Source of the DNA: Diprion similis
Lineage: Eukaryota; Arthropoda; Insecta; Hymenoptera; Diprionidae
Direction: 5' to 3'
DNA length: 64,000 nt
Assembly: GCF_021155765.1 (NCBI RefSeq)
Contig: NC_060116.1
Coordinates: 3,100,001 to 3,164,000, forward strand
Positions 51,451 to 63,400 of the stretch are shown piece by piece. The notes under the pieces are model-generated. The model worked only from the letters and a program-made list of their open reading frames with translations. It had not been told where the DNA came from and made no database searches. The first letter of the stretch is position 1. Every line of letters begins with the position of its first letter. A program made the position numbers and the translations under genes.

Positions 51451-52795
51451 ATGTTTCCGATAATTTTTGTGGCTCTCTTTAGTTTCTCATCCATTGTCGA
51501 TGGAGTTCCAATTCTCAATTGCGGTTCGCATAATTTCAATATTTATAACCCATTTTTCTCTTCATCATATTTACGAAGCATCAAAGTCAATACTCGAACG
51601 CAATTCTTGCTTAAGATATATTTATCTTTTTACTGTGCAAACATTTTGATATGACGTATGTAGACGACATATTTAGTAAATGATTCCATAACTGATTGGT
51701 TGTGTTTAGAAATCATAACAAAAATGTTGATCAGATATAATTGTCATTCATTTCGATTTTCTATGTTCTCTTTGTTACAGGTTCCAAGTTAGGAAGTTAC
51801 AGCCGAGTTCAAATATCAGGTTGTGACGATTCAAACCAACCCTGTGTTTTGCACAAAGGAAAGAACGCATCGATAGAAATTGACTTTATAACATGTAAGC
51901 TGGTATTTTGATGCAAAATTATACATTATTGAAATTATATCTTAAGACAAAAGTCACAAATGTATGAAAAATTGTTTTTCTCATTCGTTTTTATTTGATT
52001 CTCAATAAATATTGGTGCTCAATATTCTGCTCAGCTGTTTGAAAGCATAGTGATTTAATTAATGCACCCATTTTCTGACAATTTTTACAAAAAGACTAAA
52101 TATTTTCAGACGAAGATGCTACCGACTTGAAGGCAGTCGTGCATGGCACTGTTCTGATTGTACCCGTACCTTTTCATCTGCCAAATGCTGACGCATGCCA
52201 ACACCCAGAGTCTGGGATAACTTGTCCCATGAGGAAGGGCCAAAGTTACAAATACAAGGCAGAGCTACCAGTATCTACAAAATACCCTTCGGTTAGTTCA
52301 GAATAAGTATATTATATTAAATTGCAGACAATGAAAATGAAAAACTGGTTGACATAAAAGATGTAAAACTCAAGGCAGTTTTCTCTAGGAACACACAAAA
52401 AATGTCTTTCCCAGGCACAGGCATAAAAAAGTCACTTCTTAACGCCTGTTTTTGATAAAGTTGCTCTTTACACCGCTAACCTCGGAAGAACCGTATCAAA
52501 TTTTCATGTCGCAGTTCACAACTGCACATTTTGAACTATCGTACAAGGACTTTATATGTCAGTTCCGACTTCTGTTGAATGTCCCGAGTTACGGATCTCA
52601 ATTAGCGTCTAAGTGACTTTTCATGCTTTGCTGAAAAAAATATTGTTTGGGTTGTGCCCGTAAACTAGTTTGGCTCGAGAATGGTTTCGGTAATATGAAT
52701 ATTATTTGTAGGTATCCGTTAAAGTCAAGTGGGAACTTCAGGATCAGAATGGAAATGACATTGTCTGCTTCAAACTTCCAGCTGTAATACGATAA
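51451..52795 (+). CDS. NPC2: NPC2-like secreted sterol-binding protein (ML domain)
   Basis: NPC2-type ML-domain proteins bind cholesterol and related lipids in the lysosome or outside the cell. In insects, paralogues act in sterol transport, immunity and chemosensation. Exons: 51451-51523, 51781-51894, 52110-52291, 52712-52795. The sum is 453 bases (150 residues), the normal length. Residues 1-18 form a signal peptide (hydrophobic FPIIFVALFSFSSIV, then DG). Six cysteines fit the three conserved disulfides (NCGSK, GCDD, PCVL, ACQH, TCPM, VCFK). Other family marks are GSKLGS, the VPVPFHLP loop lining the lipid pocket, YKYKAELPV, KYPSVSV and KWELQDQNG. The first donor (tgcg|gttcgc) is weak but phase-correct. 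Several paralogues exist in insects, so direct orthology to human NPC2 is likely but unproven. Confidence 0.93.
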
Positions 52796-53207
52796 AAATA
52801 TAAATTTATAAATATTATATTTTGATAATGTATTGGTAACAGATTTAATAATTAAAATTTTCTTCTTCGGTATTAGAAGTAATTATTATAGTTAATAGGT
52901 AGATAATTTAGATAAATGTTAGAAAAAGGGAAGTAAAAACCAAACCGGTAGTGCGATAAGTCTCATTTAATTACCATTGGTTTTTTGGTCTGGCAAATCG
53001 CCATGCTGATAATCTGACCGGATGTGGCTCTACTATCTAATCATTATATTGTACAAAGTGTAAGTATAAATATATGTACATATATACCTATATAATTACC
53101 GGCACTGAGCGTAGACTTTAGATTTCCAACTTCCAAGGAGTTAAGAAAAGCAGAGTCCTTGAAAATATTATATTTATTTCTGTTATGTATGATTCATTAC
53201 ATATAGA

Positions 53208-53230
53208 AATAAACTTCAACGATCAATAAA
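53208..53230 (+). terminator. Poly(A) signals of NPC2
   Basis: Two AATAAA motifs on the plus strand (53208-53213 and 53225-53230), about 415-435 bases past the NPC2 stop. Confidence 0.5.
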
Positions 53231-53552
53231 TAAAACATAGAATACATAAGGTGGCGTTATTTAGCTTAAAGTTATCTAATCAAATAAATTCAGTTTCTAA
53301 ATACAAATATTCAGGTGCGATTATAGACCAGGGAAAAAATACCAGCATTAACGTAAACATCATTTCTAGCAGTAGATTCTGGTCCTATTTTCTATGTAAG
53401 GTATATATTTGATATTGAAGCTGGCGAATACATAAGGTAAGCAACACCGGAGGAGTACTCGACGCTACTATATACCTACTATAACAAAATATCATCGCCC
53501 ATTTTAGGTTTTGTAATTTTTAGTCATTAATTAATATTATGCGTGGAATTAT

Positions 53553-53558
53553 TTTATT
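53553..53558 (-). terminator. Poly(A) signal of STYX
   Basis: AATAAA on the minus strand, 243 bases beyond the STYX stop. With the NPC2 signals nearby, the two convergent genes end about 330 bases apart. Confidence 0.5.
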
Positions 53559-53800
53559 GCAGTCATTAATGTTAAAAACCGTTGCCCCGTATATGTCATT
53601 TCAACGTTTGATATCAAATGAGGATTATTTTTTGAGGAATTTGTGAGTACGTTGCGTTTTGACCAGAACATCGTTTGGCTTGTTTCATAACCAGAACTCA
53701 ATTCCGTACCACAATACGGAGGTAAATATTGGGTTATTTTTGTCTTCCTAGGTTTTAATCAAGTCTTATTGTAGTAATTTTGATACTTTTAGAGTTTATA

Positions 53801-56307
53801 TCAACTATCCATTGCGACAGGGCATTCGTCCGTTTGTTCAGTGTCCATTTGGTGAATAGTACGTTTGCTCCTCTGTCTTGCTGAACTCTGCTGTCCGTGT
53901 CTGAGAGTTTTCTGTGCCTGATAAATAGGCTCAAATTCTTTCAATTGTGCCATGAACCCTTCATTCGGAACGATGCAATATCTTCGCTTTTGTACTATTT
54001 CGAAGGCTCTTCTGTAATAAATGTGTTGTTTATTATCGGAACGGTTTACGCGATTGACTACGTGTATGCGATATTTTTGATTTCGCTGAATTTTTCTTAC
54101 GGGTTCTATATATAAGAGATACGTATTCGAAAATTTTTTTTTCACATATTATGGAAAACAGAGGGGATCGAAAATTTGAGAATCTGGTGATTTTCGGCTT
54201 GGAGGCTCATTTTCATAACTCCGATTCTATTTGAGCTGTAAAGTTTTTTTTATCATTTTAAAGCTAAAAGAATGAATTTCAATGAAAAAATTTCAGACTT
54301 ATTGAAAATTATTAACAAATTGATATTGTTATGAACAATTAAAATGTTTAAATCGATTTTTAACTATTGCTTCCAACTCGTAGCGAGTTCTTAGTATAAC
54401 CATCGTATTCTACGTCAAATTTTTTATAAAAAACGCATTTTCAGTCGATGGAGAAATTATTATTACTATTGGAAAAAAGTAATTTATCGGAGCGCGGATT
54501 CCATTGCACGCCTTATTTTCTTGCCTTGTATCGTTTTTCTCTGTAATGTAAATGATTATTCTATATTTTTAATTAAATAATATTATTTATTAGAAAATAA
54601 GACTTTACGTATAAAAAATATTATTGTAGCAAATAAAAAATTTATTTATTAAGATTTCAAAACATTATTATTAACTAATAAGTACCATATATTATACTCT
54701 GATGAGGCGTGCAATGGAACCCGTGCGCCGATGTGAAGTGTGGCGGTAGATAAATTAATTTTTTTCCAATGGTAATAATAATTTCTCCATCGATTAAAAA
54801 TGCGTTTTTGATAGAAAATTTGACCTAGAATACGATGGTTATACTAAGAACTCGCTACGAGGTGTGGGCAATTGTTAAAAATAGATTTAAGTATTTTAAT
54901 TGTTTATAGTAATATGAATTTGTTGATAATTTAAATGAAACGATTTTTCTTTATTAAAATTCATTCTTTTAGCTTTAAAATGTAAAAAAAGAACGTCTAG
55001 CACAAATAGAACTGGAGTTATGAATTTTTGAAAATGAGTCTCCAAGCCAAAAGTTACCAGATTATCAAATTTTCGATCCCTTCTGTTTTCCATAATATGT
55101 GAAAAAAGCATCCTCGAATAAGTATCTCTTTTTTCGATATAGAACCCGTAAAAGCAAAATTCAGCTAAATCAAAAATGTGTCGGTCAATTTTGATCCAAA
55201 TCTGTGCGATTTGTAAGAGAAAGTTTCATATATACAATCAATTTCATTTCGGCACTGATTTGTTATTCAGATTATCAAATGATGAATATTTCAGAAGCGA
55301 AATAAATAGCAATCATGAGTTGAATTAAAAAACAGGTTTACTGCTGCGTTAATCCATAAGTCTCCATCATGTAGGCTAATACCAATGCTGCGGATCTGGA
55401 TATTCCTGCATTGCCATGTACCAAAACCCGACCACCGGAACTCAGAGCATCATCTATATAGATTTTTACCTTCTGAAAGTGTTGTATTATATTTTCGTGA
55501 GCTGTGTCAGCTATATCCAGTACAAGATACCTGCAAGCACAGATATTATCAATTTTTCAATATAAATTGTTTGATTGTAATGTGCTTAATGTAATTATGT
55601 AAAATATGAAATCTTTAAATTTATTAGAAAAAAGAGTTATTATTTCAAGACTGATTTTATCTAAGTCTTGAAAGTGAAATTTCTGTTGAAAGGAAAGTAT
55701 TTTGCATGACGAACTGCTTTCGAAAATGCAAAGCGATTTTCAAGATGGTACAGAATTTGATCAGAATAAGATTAAGCTGGATATAGACTGGTACTGAAAT
55801 TACTGATCTTTGATAACTCATAAGAATATTGAATATTTTGACTTACTGAAATCTATCAGGAAAGTTGGGCTTTACGAAATGTGCTTCAATATCTTGACGC
55901 ACGCAAACTATGTGTGTTATGCCATGTTCCAGCAACGATTCTAATTTTGAAGGGCTCGCGGCGCTATAAGGGCCGAGATAAAGACCAGGAAGCACCTCCT
56001 GAAATCATGGGAATAACGTTCTTCAACATTTTGTAAAATTTATGACTAAATCCAAGATGTTGTTCTGTAATGTTAAAAGGTGCAACGTAAGCTAGCATTT
56101 ACTTTGTTTGCTAATTGCAGTATCAATTTTATTCTTGTAAAATACAGTTAAACAACAAATGTGCAAATTCCATAGACAAAGCCAATTCTTCATTTTTAAT
56201 CAAACCTGCATTCTCCGTCGCATTGTGTAAGTCCATTCTTCAGGAGGGGCCATCGAGTCAATTGGAATTCGAGGGTATTCATCGTGGGCAGTTTCACTAG
56301 CTCCTTC
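53801..56307 (-). CDS. STYX: STYX, serine/threonine/tyrosine-interacting pseudophosphatase (start uncertain)
   Basis: STYX has a dual-specificity phosphatase fold but is catalytically dead. In mammals it binds ERK and the F-box protein FBXW7. Exons: 56307-56206, 55998-55847, 55530-55342, 54011-53801. Together they give 654 bases in one frame, ending in a stop. Diagnostic motifs are EEWTYTMRRRMQ, then EVLPGLYLGPYSAASPSKL, then GITHIVCVRQ, and YLVLDIADTAHENII. The signature loop is VLVHGNAGISRS, where Gly replaces the catalytic Cys, as in all STYX proteins. The final exon gives RRYCIVPNEGFMAQLKEFEP and a basic, Gln-rich tail. The first listed exon has no ATG at its beginning. Either translation starts at an internal Met (SMAPPEEW) or in an upstream exon, perhaps 56600-56565 (MSTTKTDREQSL, weak donor). 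The last intron carries a 1.1 kb fold-back element. Confidence 0.9.
54069..55183. mobile_element. 1.1 kb fold-back element inside STYX intron
   Basis: The left arm (54069 to about 54512) and right arm (about 54700 to 55183) are long imperfect inverse complements. Paired blocks include acgggttctatat / atagaacccgt, ttttcacatattatgga / tccataatatgtgaaa, gggatcgaaaattt / aaattttcgatccc, aagctaaaagaatgaattt / aaattcattcttttagctt, aactcgtagcgag / ctcgctacgag, cgtattctacgtcaaatttt / aaaatttgacctagaatacg, and ccattgcacgcc / ggcgtgcaatgg. The core (about 54513-54700) is very AT-rich and non-coding. Splicing keeps it out of the mRNA. Confidence 0.9.
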
Positions 56308-56831
56308 CTAGAATGGATTGATAAAAATTGTTGAACTCTAACAGTCATATAACAAATTTCAAATTGAAGTACTGCAGCAACTGCATAATGTTATATACGT
56401 CAATAATTACAGAAATTTTATGCTAAAGGAACAGTGATTCACACAATCGAATAAACAGCGTTCTACTCTTTTTATAGGTACGAAACCAGTAATTAGTTCA
56501 TAAGCTACGTCGGGAAATGAAGAAATTAACCTAAAATTAAGAGATATGAATTAATACTACGAACAAGGCTCTGCTCCCGGTCAGTTTTCGTGGTTGACAT
56601 AACAGTCGATAATGAGTGGTTTTTACTATACAACCGGTTTGAAAGACATTCTGAAATGTTTCATCGTTTTAGTTTATGTAATTAACTCGCTGTCATCTCA
56701 ATCAACAGCGCCGTACAAGAGTAAATATGATTTCGCTCTTGTCCTGCTCCGCCGTATGTAACATACACACGTGAGAACGATAGTGAATCACCTGGTCAAA
56801 TTTTGGAGAAATATGCAAACAAAATAAGTAT

Positions 56832-56868
56832 AGGTCCATAGGGTCCATAGGGTTCATAGGGTCCATAG
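56832..56868. repeat. Short tandem repeat, unit gggtccatag
   Basis: Nearly four copies of a 10-base unit, the third with one change (gggttcatag). Non-coding. The related motif ggaccatag recurs at the edge of the element at 57020. Confidence 0.85.
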
Positions 56869-57019
56869 TTGTGTAGGCCCATGAAATTCCGTCAGACCTT
56901 TGGCTATATACCTAATAGTCGAAGCGTCAGACAGATTCGGTCGATCAAATTTGCGCCAATCGTTGGCTGTTTGAAATTAACCGAACAGTGTGATTGGCTC
57001 GTGAACCAGACCTGGTGGA

Positions 57020-57234
57020 CCATAGACTTTATACTTCTGGAGTAGGCAACTCAATGGCCGAGACTGGGCAAATGCATTAAGGGTTACTGAATTTCGGTGT
57101 AGGCTTTGTCTCTCTCGCTCTCGATTCTCTCAGCGTGCAGAGCGAGAGAGATAACATACCTTTAATGGCAGACGACTTGCGCAGCTTGCAAGCGGCCATT
57201 GAAGATGCTTATTCTAGGTGTGTAGACTCTATGG
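57020..57234. mobile_element. MITE-like element with CCATAGA ends
   Basis: The left end ccatagactttatacttctg, followed by gagtaggcaactcaatggcc, pairs imperfectly with the right end (ggccattgaagatgcttatt, then ctaggtgtgtagactctatgg). An inner palindrome ctctcgctctcgattctctc / gagcgagagag also folds. Confidence 0.6.
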
Positions 57235-58023
57235 CTTCAACTTAAATACGAAATGCATTTAATTTGTGGCGCAGCTGAGGGTAAGGTAGAAATTTGGAAT
57301 ATGTGATGCCTGGCTTTTCGAGAAACCCGGAATTAAGTTGTGGCTCAAAATTTATACTTACTTCATCGTACAGGAGATTGTTCTCATTTTCAGATAGCAT
57401 ATCAGTAATTTGGATTAACGAACATGAGCCGCCACAGATCGGAACGCTTTAGGTAATTGGAAACGAATGAAAATAAGGAAATGTTTTTCGACATAACGAA
57501 ATTTTATTGACACGGCGGCCATTTGCAATATTCTTTACCGGTAGACAAGGCCGAGCCTTTCAACCAAGGAACGTTCGGTTGTACCGGCCGTGCGGACAAC
57601 TGATTGCGAGAGTATCTTTTATTTACGAAATTATAGTAATTCCTATTTTTCGTCTAGTGACCTCAATATTGCATGAAAACAGTTTTACGATGGCTCATTC
57701 TACTTCTCATTGTTCTCACTCTGGCGAAAAGTCTCTCAAATATGCACTTCTTTGCCCCTGAAATGCGGGAAATGTGGGAATAGCGACACGTGTCAAAAAA
57801 ACCACACATTTTTTTGACGATTTTCGGGATATGGGTAACCTTCTTCGATTCCGCTACAAAAGAGCTATGTACCGTCGAAATTTCAGCCCATTTAGTTAGT
57901 TTGTTTATTTAATATAGGAAGAAAACGGATGAGTTCACTCGGTCGGTAAGGGTAGGACAGCGGCTGACGCATATTGCATAGTTATGGTCACTAACCCATC
58001 CCTTGCACAAGTATACCGTTTAT

Positions 58024-58570
58024 CGGGACTTATATGAACAGATTTTTAGCCTAATAAAGTCATTAAATTACTATCCATTTTGTGTAATTATTGATTTTCA
58101 CTGTGATACCATTCGAGTAAAATTATGAAATGATCATTTTTACATTTCTTAGAGATTCTTTAGTAAGTAACTCGTATTTTTTCAAAATTTTCGTAAAGGT
58201 ACGTCATAATTAAAAAATTGACAACTTTAAAAAAAAAAATTGAATTATTGACCAAGTTTTAATCGTATTATTGTAAATTGTATTTTTACATAAATGACAG
58301 TATAAATAATACAGCTAAATCTTGGTTAATAATTCAGATTTTCCAGAAAAAATGTTTTTTAAAATTGTTTTCCGTAGTTACGGCGTACCGTTGCGAAAGT
58401 TTGAAAAAATGAGGGTTTTGACAAATCCTTGAAGGAATGTGAATATAAAAATTTCAGAACCTTGCTCGAAAAGTATCACGGTGAAAAACAAAAATTTAAG
58501 AGAAAACAATTTTCTTTATCATGAATTTAGTAAGCTAAAAATCTGTTCAGTGTACTTATAAAAGTTCTTG
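58024..58570. mobile_element. Fold-back element with ~85-base arms
   Basis: The left arm (about 58024-58110) pairs with the right arm (about 58475-58570): acttatat / tacttataa, gaacagatttttagc / gctaaaaatctgttc, tcattaaattac / tgaatttagtaag, and ttttcactgtgata / tatcacggtgaaaa. The centre is AT-rich and non-coding. Confidence 0.65.
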
Positions 58571-58659
58571 ACTCCCCCAATAATATATTAAATTTTCAAA
58601 CAAACCGGCCAAGTAAGTCTTGAGAAAAAATTAGTGTTTAAACAATGGTACATTTGGCA

Positions 58660-58792
58660 TCAAGGAGACGAAGTGGGTCGTTTTACGTCGATTCGACCGT
58701 AAGTTTGCAATATGAGTCGTAGGCGAGCACTTGCGCGAACTGAAGCCAAATTTTGCAAATACGCGGGACGTAAAAAGACTGACTCCTTGGTG
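58660..58792. mobile_element. Short MITE with CAAGGAG ends
   Basis: The left end tcaaggagacgaagtgggtc, then gttttacgtcg, pairs imperfectly with the right end (cgggacgtaaaaagactgac, then tccttgg). Inner tttgcaatat / aaattttgcaaat also pair. Length is about 133 bases. Confidence 0.6.
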
Positions 58793-60081
58793 CACGCTAT
58801 ATTATACTTTATGTGACAAAATGGACAAAAGCATAGTTTATCGATTCTTTTTATCCAAGAGTACGATAAAAAAAAACACTTTCGAGTAATAGGACGTTAG
58901 AGTGCTTTTTTGCATTGTTCGGGGAGTTTTTACAGTACAGTGGAATACAGCGTGAGTGTGGGAACGACTATACACCTTGTAAGGTGAATTCTGATAGATT
59001 CAAGCTGACTCGTGTCGTCTGATGTGCAGGTTGCATGTATGGTATAGCAGATGACACCGTGCAGTTATTGAGAAAATTTTATTAAAGGCTTTACATTTCA
59101 CACAATCAGAGAAATGAAAAAGTATTGAGACAGTTTCAGGTAGCCGGTCAGTATCTATTAATACCGTGAAAAATTTGCAGCGACTATTGCACAATTTTGT
59201 GAAACATTACAAAGTTACAGAGAAAATTGGGAATAACATTTGCATGCAATTATAGAAAATGACAGAGCGTCGCAATCTTGGAGTATGAATTTGGTAAACA
59301 TAGTAGAATCACTACTATGCCCAAGTAGAACGTGTTCTGAATTTAGCCTATGAGATTTGACTAAAAAATTTATTTAGTGTTACTTTTACGACGTAAAACT
59401 ATATTACAAAGTTTCTTCCGTGTTTCACTTTAAATCACATGTAATAATAATTAATCAAGTACAACTTCTCTCAATGTCTGAACTCTATTTTTTTTAAACG
59501 GAATTGTGTCTTGAGGTTTCGACTTTCGTTCTCAACTTTCTGTCTTGAGGTGGTTAAAGAAATAAAATTTACAGCAATGTATGCATTCGAAATTGAAAAA
59601 AGACATTCTCTCTCATTTATATCCATGCAGCTTATGCATTTTGTAGAGGTAGTAGAATTAGACCAATCAAACTGCAACTTTGGTACTTCTGTAACCTAAT
59701 GCCGATTCCAAAGATCAAATGCCGCTCGAGTTAGAGCTGTCGAAAGTGCATAGGGGAAGCCAGCCCAGATCTGCTGGGTTAAGCTGAGGTGAAATTATTT
59801 ATAAATTCATCGTTTTTGCTGCCCGACTGCCGATAGGCTAGACTATAATATCTGCGGTATGAATGACGCAACGTTTCAACTCGCAACGAAATTATTATGC
59901 CATCTCGTGAGAAAATTAATGCTGTTTTCCAATTAATATTCCGAGCTGAGTACAAGGTTTTTGCATCGTGAATGCAAATCACTGTGAGTTATTACCACTG
60001 CATTCACCACAGGAGGAGTTCTCGTTATAGATCGTAATAAATTTCGTATAACTTATAGCAATATTTTCATGTGGATCTTAC

Positions 60082-60473
60082 CTGATATACTTTGAAGCTT
60101 GTACTCCAATTTCAATTCTTTTAATAACCCATGAAATATAGTATTATTTGGTTGTATGCTAACAGAGAAACCTTTGCTTTCTCTACTCGCTGTAACTCCT
60201 TTGCGTGCAATACGATCCTTAAACCCGAGTTCCGGGAGTTTGCTATCCTTCAGTTCACCAGTAAATTGCTTAAAGGCAGAACTAGATAAATATTTCATAT
60301 GGTGATAATCCGTATGATGATTTCCTATGAATTCTGCAGGCGCCATGTTGTACATCAATACCATTAATCCAATAATGAGTTGGGAATGGCATATTGTGTT
60401 TTCAGGTTGGAACAGAACACGTATCAGTAGAACACAGAGAAGGTATCTCACATCAAATGCCTCATCAGGATAG
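60082..60473 (-). CDS. Internal exon of an unidentified gene (partial)
   Basis: An open stretch of 130 codons is bounded by an acceptor (tatattttag, ending at 60474) and a donor (tcag|gtaaga at 60082/60081). The 392 bases fit one base, 130 codons and one base, the pattern of a genuine internal exon. The protein starts YPDEAFDVRYLLCVLLIRVL, goes on FQPENTICHSQLIIGLMVLM, and then YNMAPAEF. It is rich in Leu/Ile helices, suggesting an alpha-helical repeat (ARM/HEAT-like) or regulatory scaffold, and turns Lys/Ser-rich later (FKQFTGELKDSKLPELGFKD). I could not place it in a family, nor find its neighbouring exons. Its base composition and codon use are more protein-like than the surrounding DNA. 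Confidence 0.65.
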
Positions 60474-63400
60474 CTAAAAATATACATTTTGTGTAATAAA
60501 ATGCTTCAAATTAGAAAGGTTCGGTGGGTTTCAGTTAGAATATTTTTTTTCTACTCTCAAAAAAAAAAAGGCTTTCCCTAATTTTTTTGAGAAAGTTGTA
60601 ATTATACTGAAGTTCTGTCTTCCTTTTAATCCTTCGAGTTACATATTATTGTGCTAAGTCAATTTTTGATAACAAGATAGTATTCTATTGTTTTTGGAGT
60701 TACTGATTACGAATCTGAAATCAAATGGCAAAAATTCAAAATGGCCGATCCAATATGGTCGACGAAAATTTAAAATTTAATTCAATACGGTCAAAAAACT
60801 ATATCCAGGGGTTTTTGTGACGCTGATTGTATTGGCCATACTGAATTTTCGAAATCTGTTTTACATTCATAATCGGCAACCCCAGAAACTTATAATTTAT
60901 GTAAAAAATTTATACGTATAGAGGGATAACTTTCTCATAAATAAATTATTCCTTAAATTTTCATGATTTTTTCAATAAATTTATTTCTAACAATAATAAT
61001 TTACATTATTTGGCAATAATGAATCTTGAGTATTGAAACTTAAGTAGTATACTATCGGAAATAACAAAAAACCAAAAAGAATTATTTTTAAGAATACTTA
61101 CCGCTACGACTCAAAGGAAGTTTTTCATGGGAATAAATTAAAATACCAATTATCTGAACGTCAATTAACCGAATCGTAGACCAGATCGTGGATTATATGA
61201 TTGACGATTTCGTTTATCTGGCTGAATATTCGGTTATCCAACCGGTTATTCATTACTTGCATTCTTTTTCCACTGGCAATCTTCACCTTTTCCCAAAGTT
61301 GTGTAAAAACGAGATATGGCATTGAATTTTACATTATATGATGATTGAGCTTACGTGGTAAAGCAGAAGGAAATATTCGACTTGTCTCCAACGAAATAGA
61401 TGAAGCGTCTAATGGCGTTTCAATCGGTTCAAAATGAATATATTTTATCACTTTGAAAGAATCAGCGACTTTTTTCTCACAGAATGAAGCTGTTCGGTTA
61501 TCCAAATTTTCGACCATCCGAACCCAATTAGTTTGGATAATCGACGCTCTACTTCACGTGTAACGTATAAAGTTTATTTTCTGAGGAACTCCGATACTAT
61601 TGATTCAGAATTGGACACTTCGTGTATGGTTAGCAAAAATGAAAGGAATTTTACTCGGCTTCATTCAAACCGTAATTTAGAACTAATTGAAGTAAAATTC
61701 ATCATTATAATTTATACTATGTGCACTTACAATTTTTTATGCCGTTCGTCAACGCTATGCCCACGAGGCAACTGCAGAGTATTACGACGTGTTATTTAAT
61801 CGAGATCACGAACGCCGGCAATCCGGTACGAGGAGCATTCCTTTCTTCGAAGCGAACGATGAAAAGTGATCGAACTGAGTTTCCCGTGGATTGGGAAATC
61901 AATTTTTTTTGTGAACTCTGTGAAATAAAAATGTCCTTCCGGCCTCTAATAATTATTTTGAACTCTCTAGAATTTCCTAAGTAAACTCCATCGTGTACCT
62001 TGCATAATGATGAGTTCTTTCCAATTAGTGTCCAATTATTCTGATAGACGTGTAGGTAATAAAGGAGCAATCACTTATCGCCAAAAGATAACCAACTCGA
62101 CGAAACATCAATCGGTTAATTAAACAATTATTGTTTATCGATTGAATCCAATGATTAACCGTCTTCAAACAACATTATGCAAATGGAAATATCGAACCTC
62201 TGTGCATGGTGTGGCGCGCAACTTCGGTGAAGCCCCGGCGTTTAACACAACAGACGCGGGAGATTTATGAATTATGATATCGAACATTGGCGTTGCGATT
62301 TACGCGTTGGATTGAACAAGAAGAAATAATCGATAGTAATTTTACCTGAAAAAGTAAAAGGCTTATTTGAGAATTGTAAAACTTGGAAGTAGATTGTAGA
62401 GACGGGATTTCAGTGTACTTTCTAGACTTTAGTATCGGCTCGGTCGCAGGTATGTGAATCCGTATTGCCTCCGGGGACTCACTTTAGAAGTCGTGCAATC
62501 TCCATCCTTGGATTCGAAACTGGAGCACATAGTCTTATAGTGCCCGACTAACTAACCAACTAATCGCAACCTCGTTTTATCTAACTGAAACATATATACT
62601 GAATAACGAATTTTTTTTCATTACTCACGTCACTCTCCACCTTCTAGGTCCAGAGAAATGATGAAAAACCATCGGCATACAATTTTTTCATCGGAGAACA
62701 CTAATGTTATTAATATATTGCTAAAACATAGGTACAAGGATATGAATAAGGAGTGACTGGATATATCTAGTCTTTTTTATGAGAGTTGAATACACCGGAA
62801 GTGTAGAATTTGATGCATTCGCTTCAGATTTGCCGATGTACGGTAATAAATAAACTTTCGATTTCTGCGCACCGAACTGCAACTTTACCGCGTTGTTTAG
62901 CGTGTTTCCGGCGTTCTTATATATAATGATTCATGCATAACCGATAAGGCTTATTACAAAATATAGCACCCAGTAGCGCTTACGCTTTCAAACATTTTGC
63001 AAGAATTCATAACCACGCGCTTCTGTCCATGTGTACGGTGGCTATACATATACTTGCATAATTGCAATCATAAATTTACCACTCCAACCTTCCTGCAATG
63101 GACTGTACTGCATGGCTACAGTTTCTAACAATTTTCCTCATCGAACCTACTGTAAACGTAGGAACAATGCAGCCTCGTAATTCGCGATTCACGTGTAACA
63201 CTTCTCTTGGAAAATCGTTGCAATGATGACACCTTACAGCTAAAGATGTGTACTTTTGCCAAGTTAATACAATGTAGCAACACGTTTATGTATAATTTAC
63301 AAAGGTGCACTGCGTCACTGCGTTCTATTTGGATTTGCTACACCGGAAGATGCCGTCAATGTCTATAAAAGCTGAAATTAATGTTCTAGGAGAATTTCAT

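Larger units (their letters stand above)
56308..60081. other. Repeat-rich region between STYX and the unidentified gene
   Basis: This holds the STYX promoter side, a 10-base tandem repeat (56832-56868), and four inverted-repeat structures (57020-57234, 58024-58570, 58660-58792 and weaker ones). Minus-strand frames at 59000-59194 and 59779-59982 lie where exons of the next gene might be, but neither shows convincing splice sites in the needed phase. Confidence 0.4.

Noticed and set aside
61329-61517. Minus-strand frame resembling a possible transposase remnant
   Set aside because: The flanks look pogo/Tigger-like, but the protein lacks any DDE or helix-turn-helix motif I can point to. Reported only as part of a decayed element.
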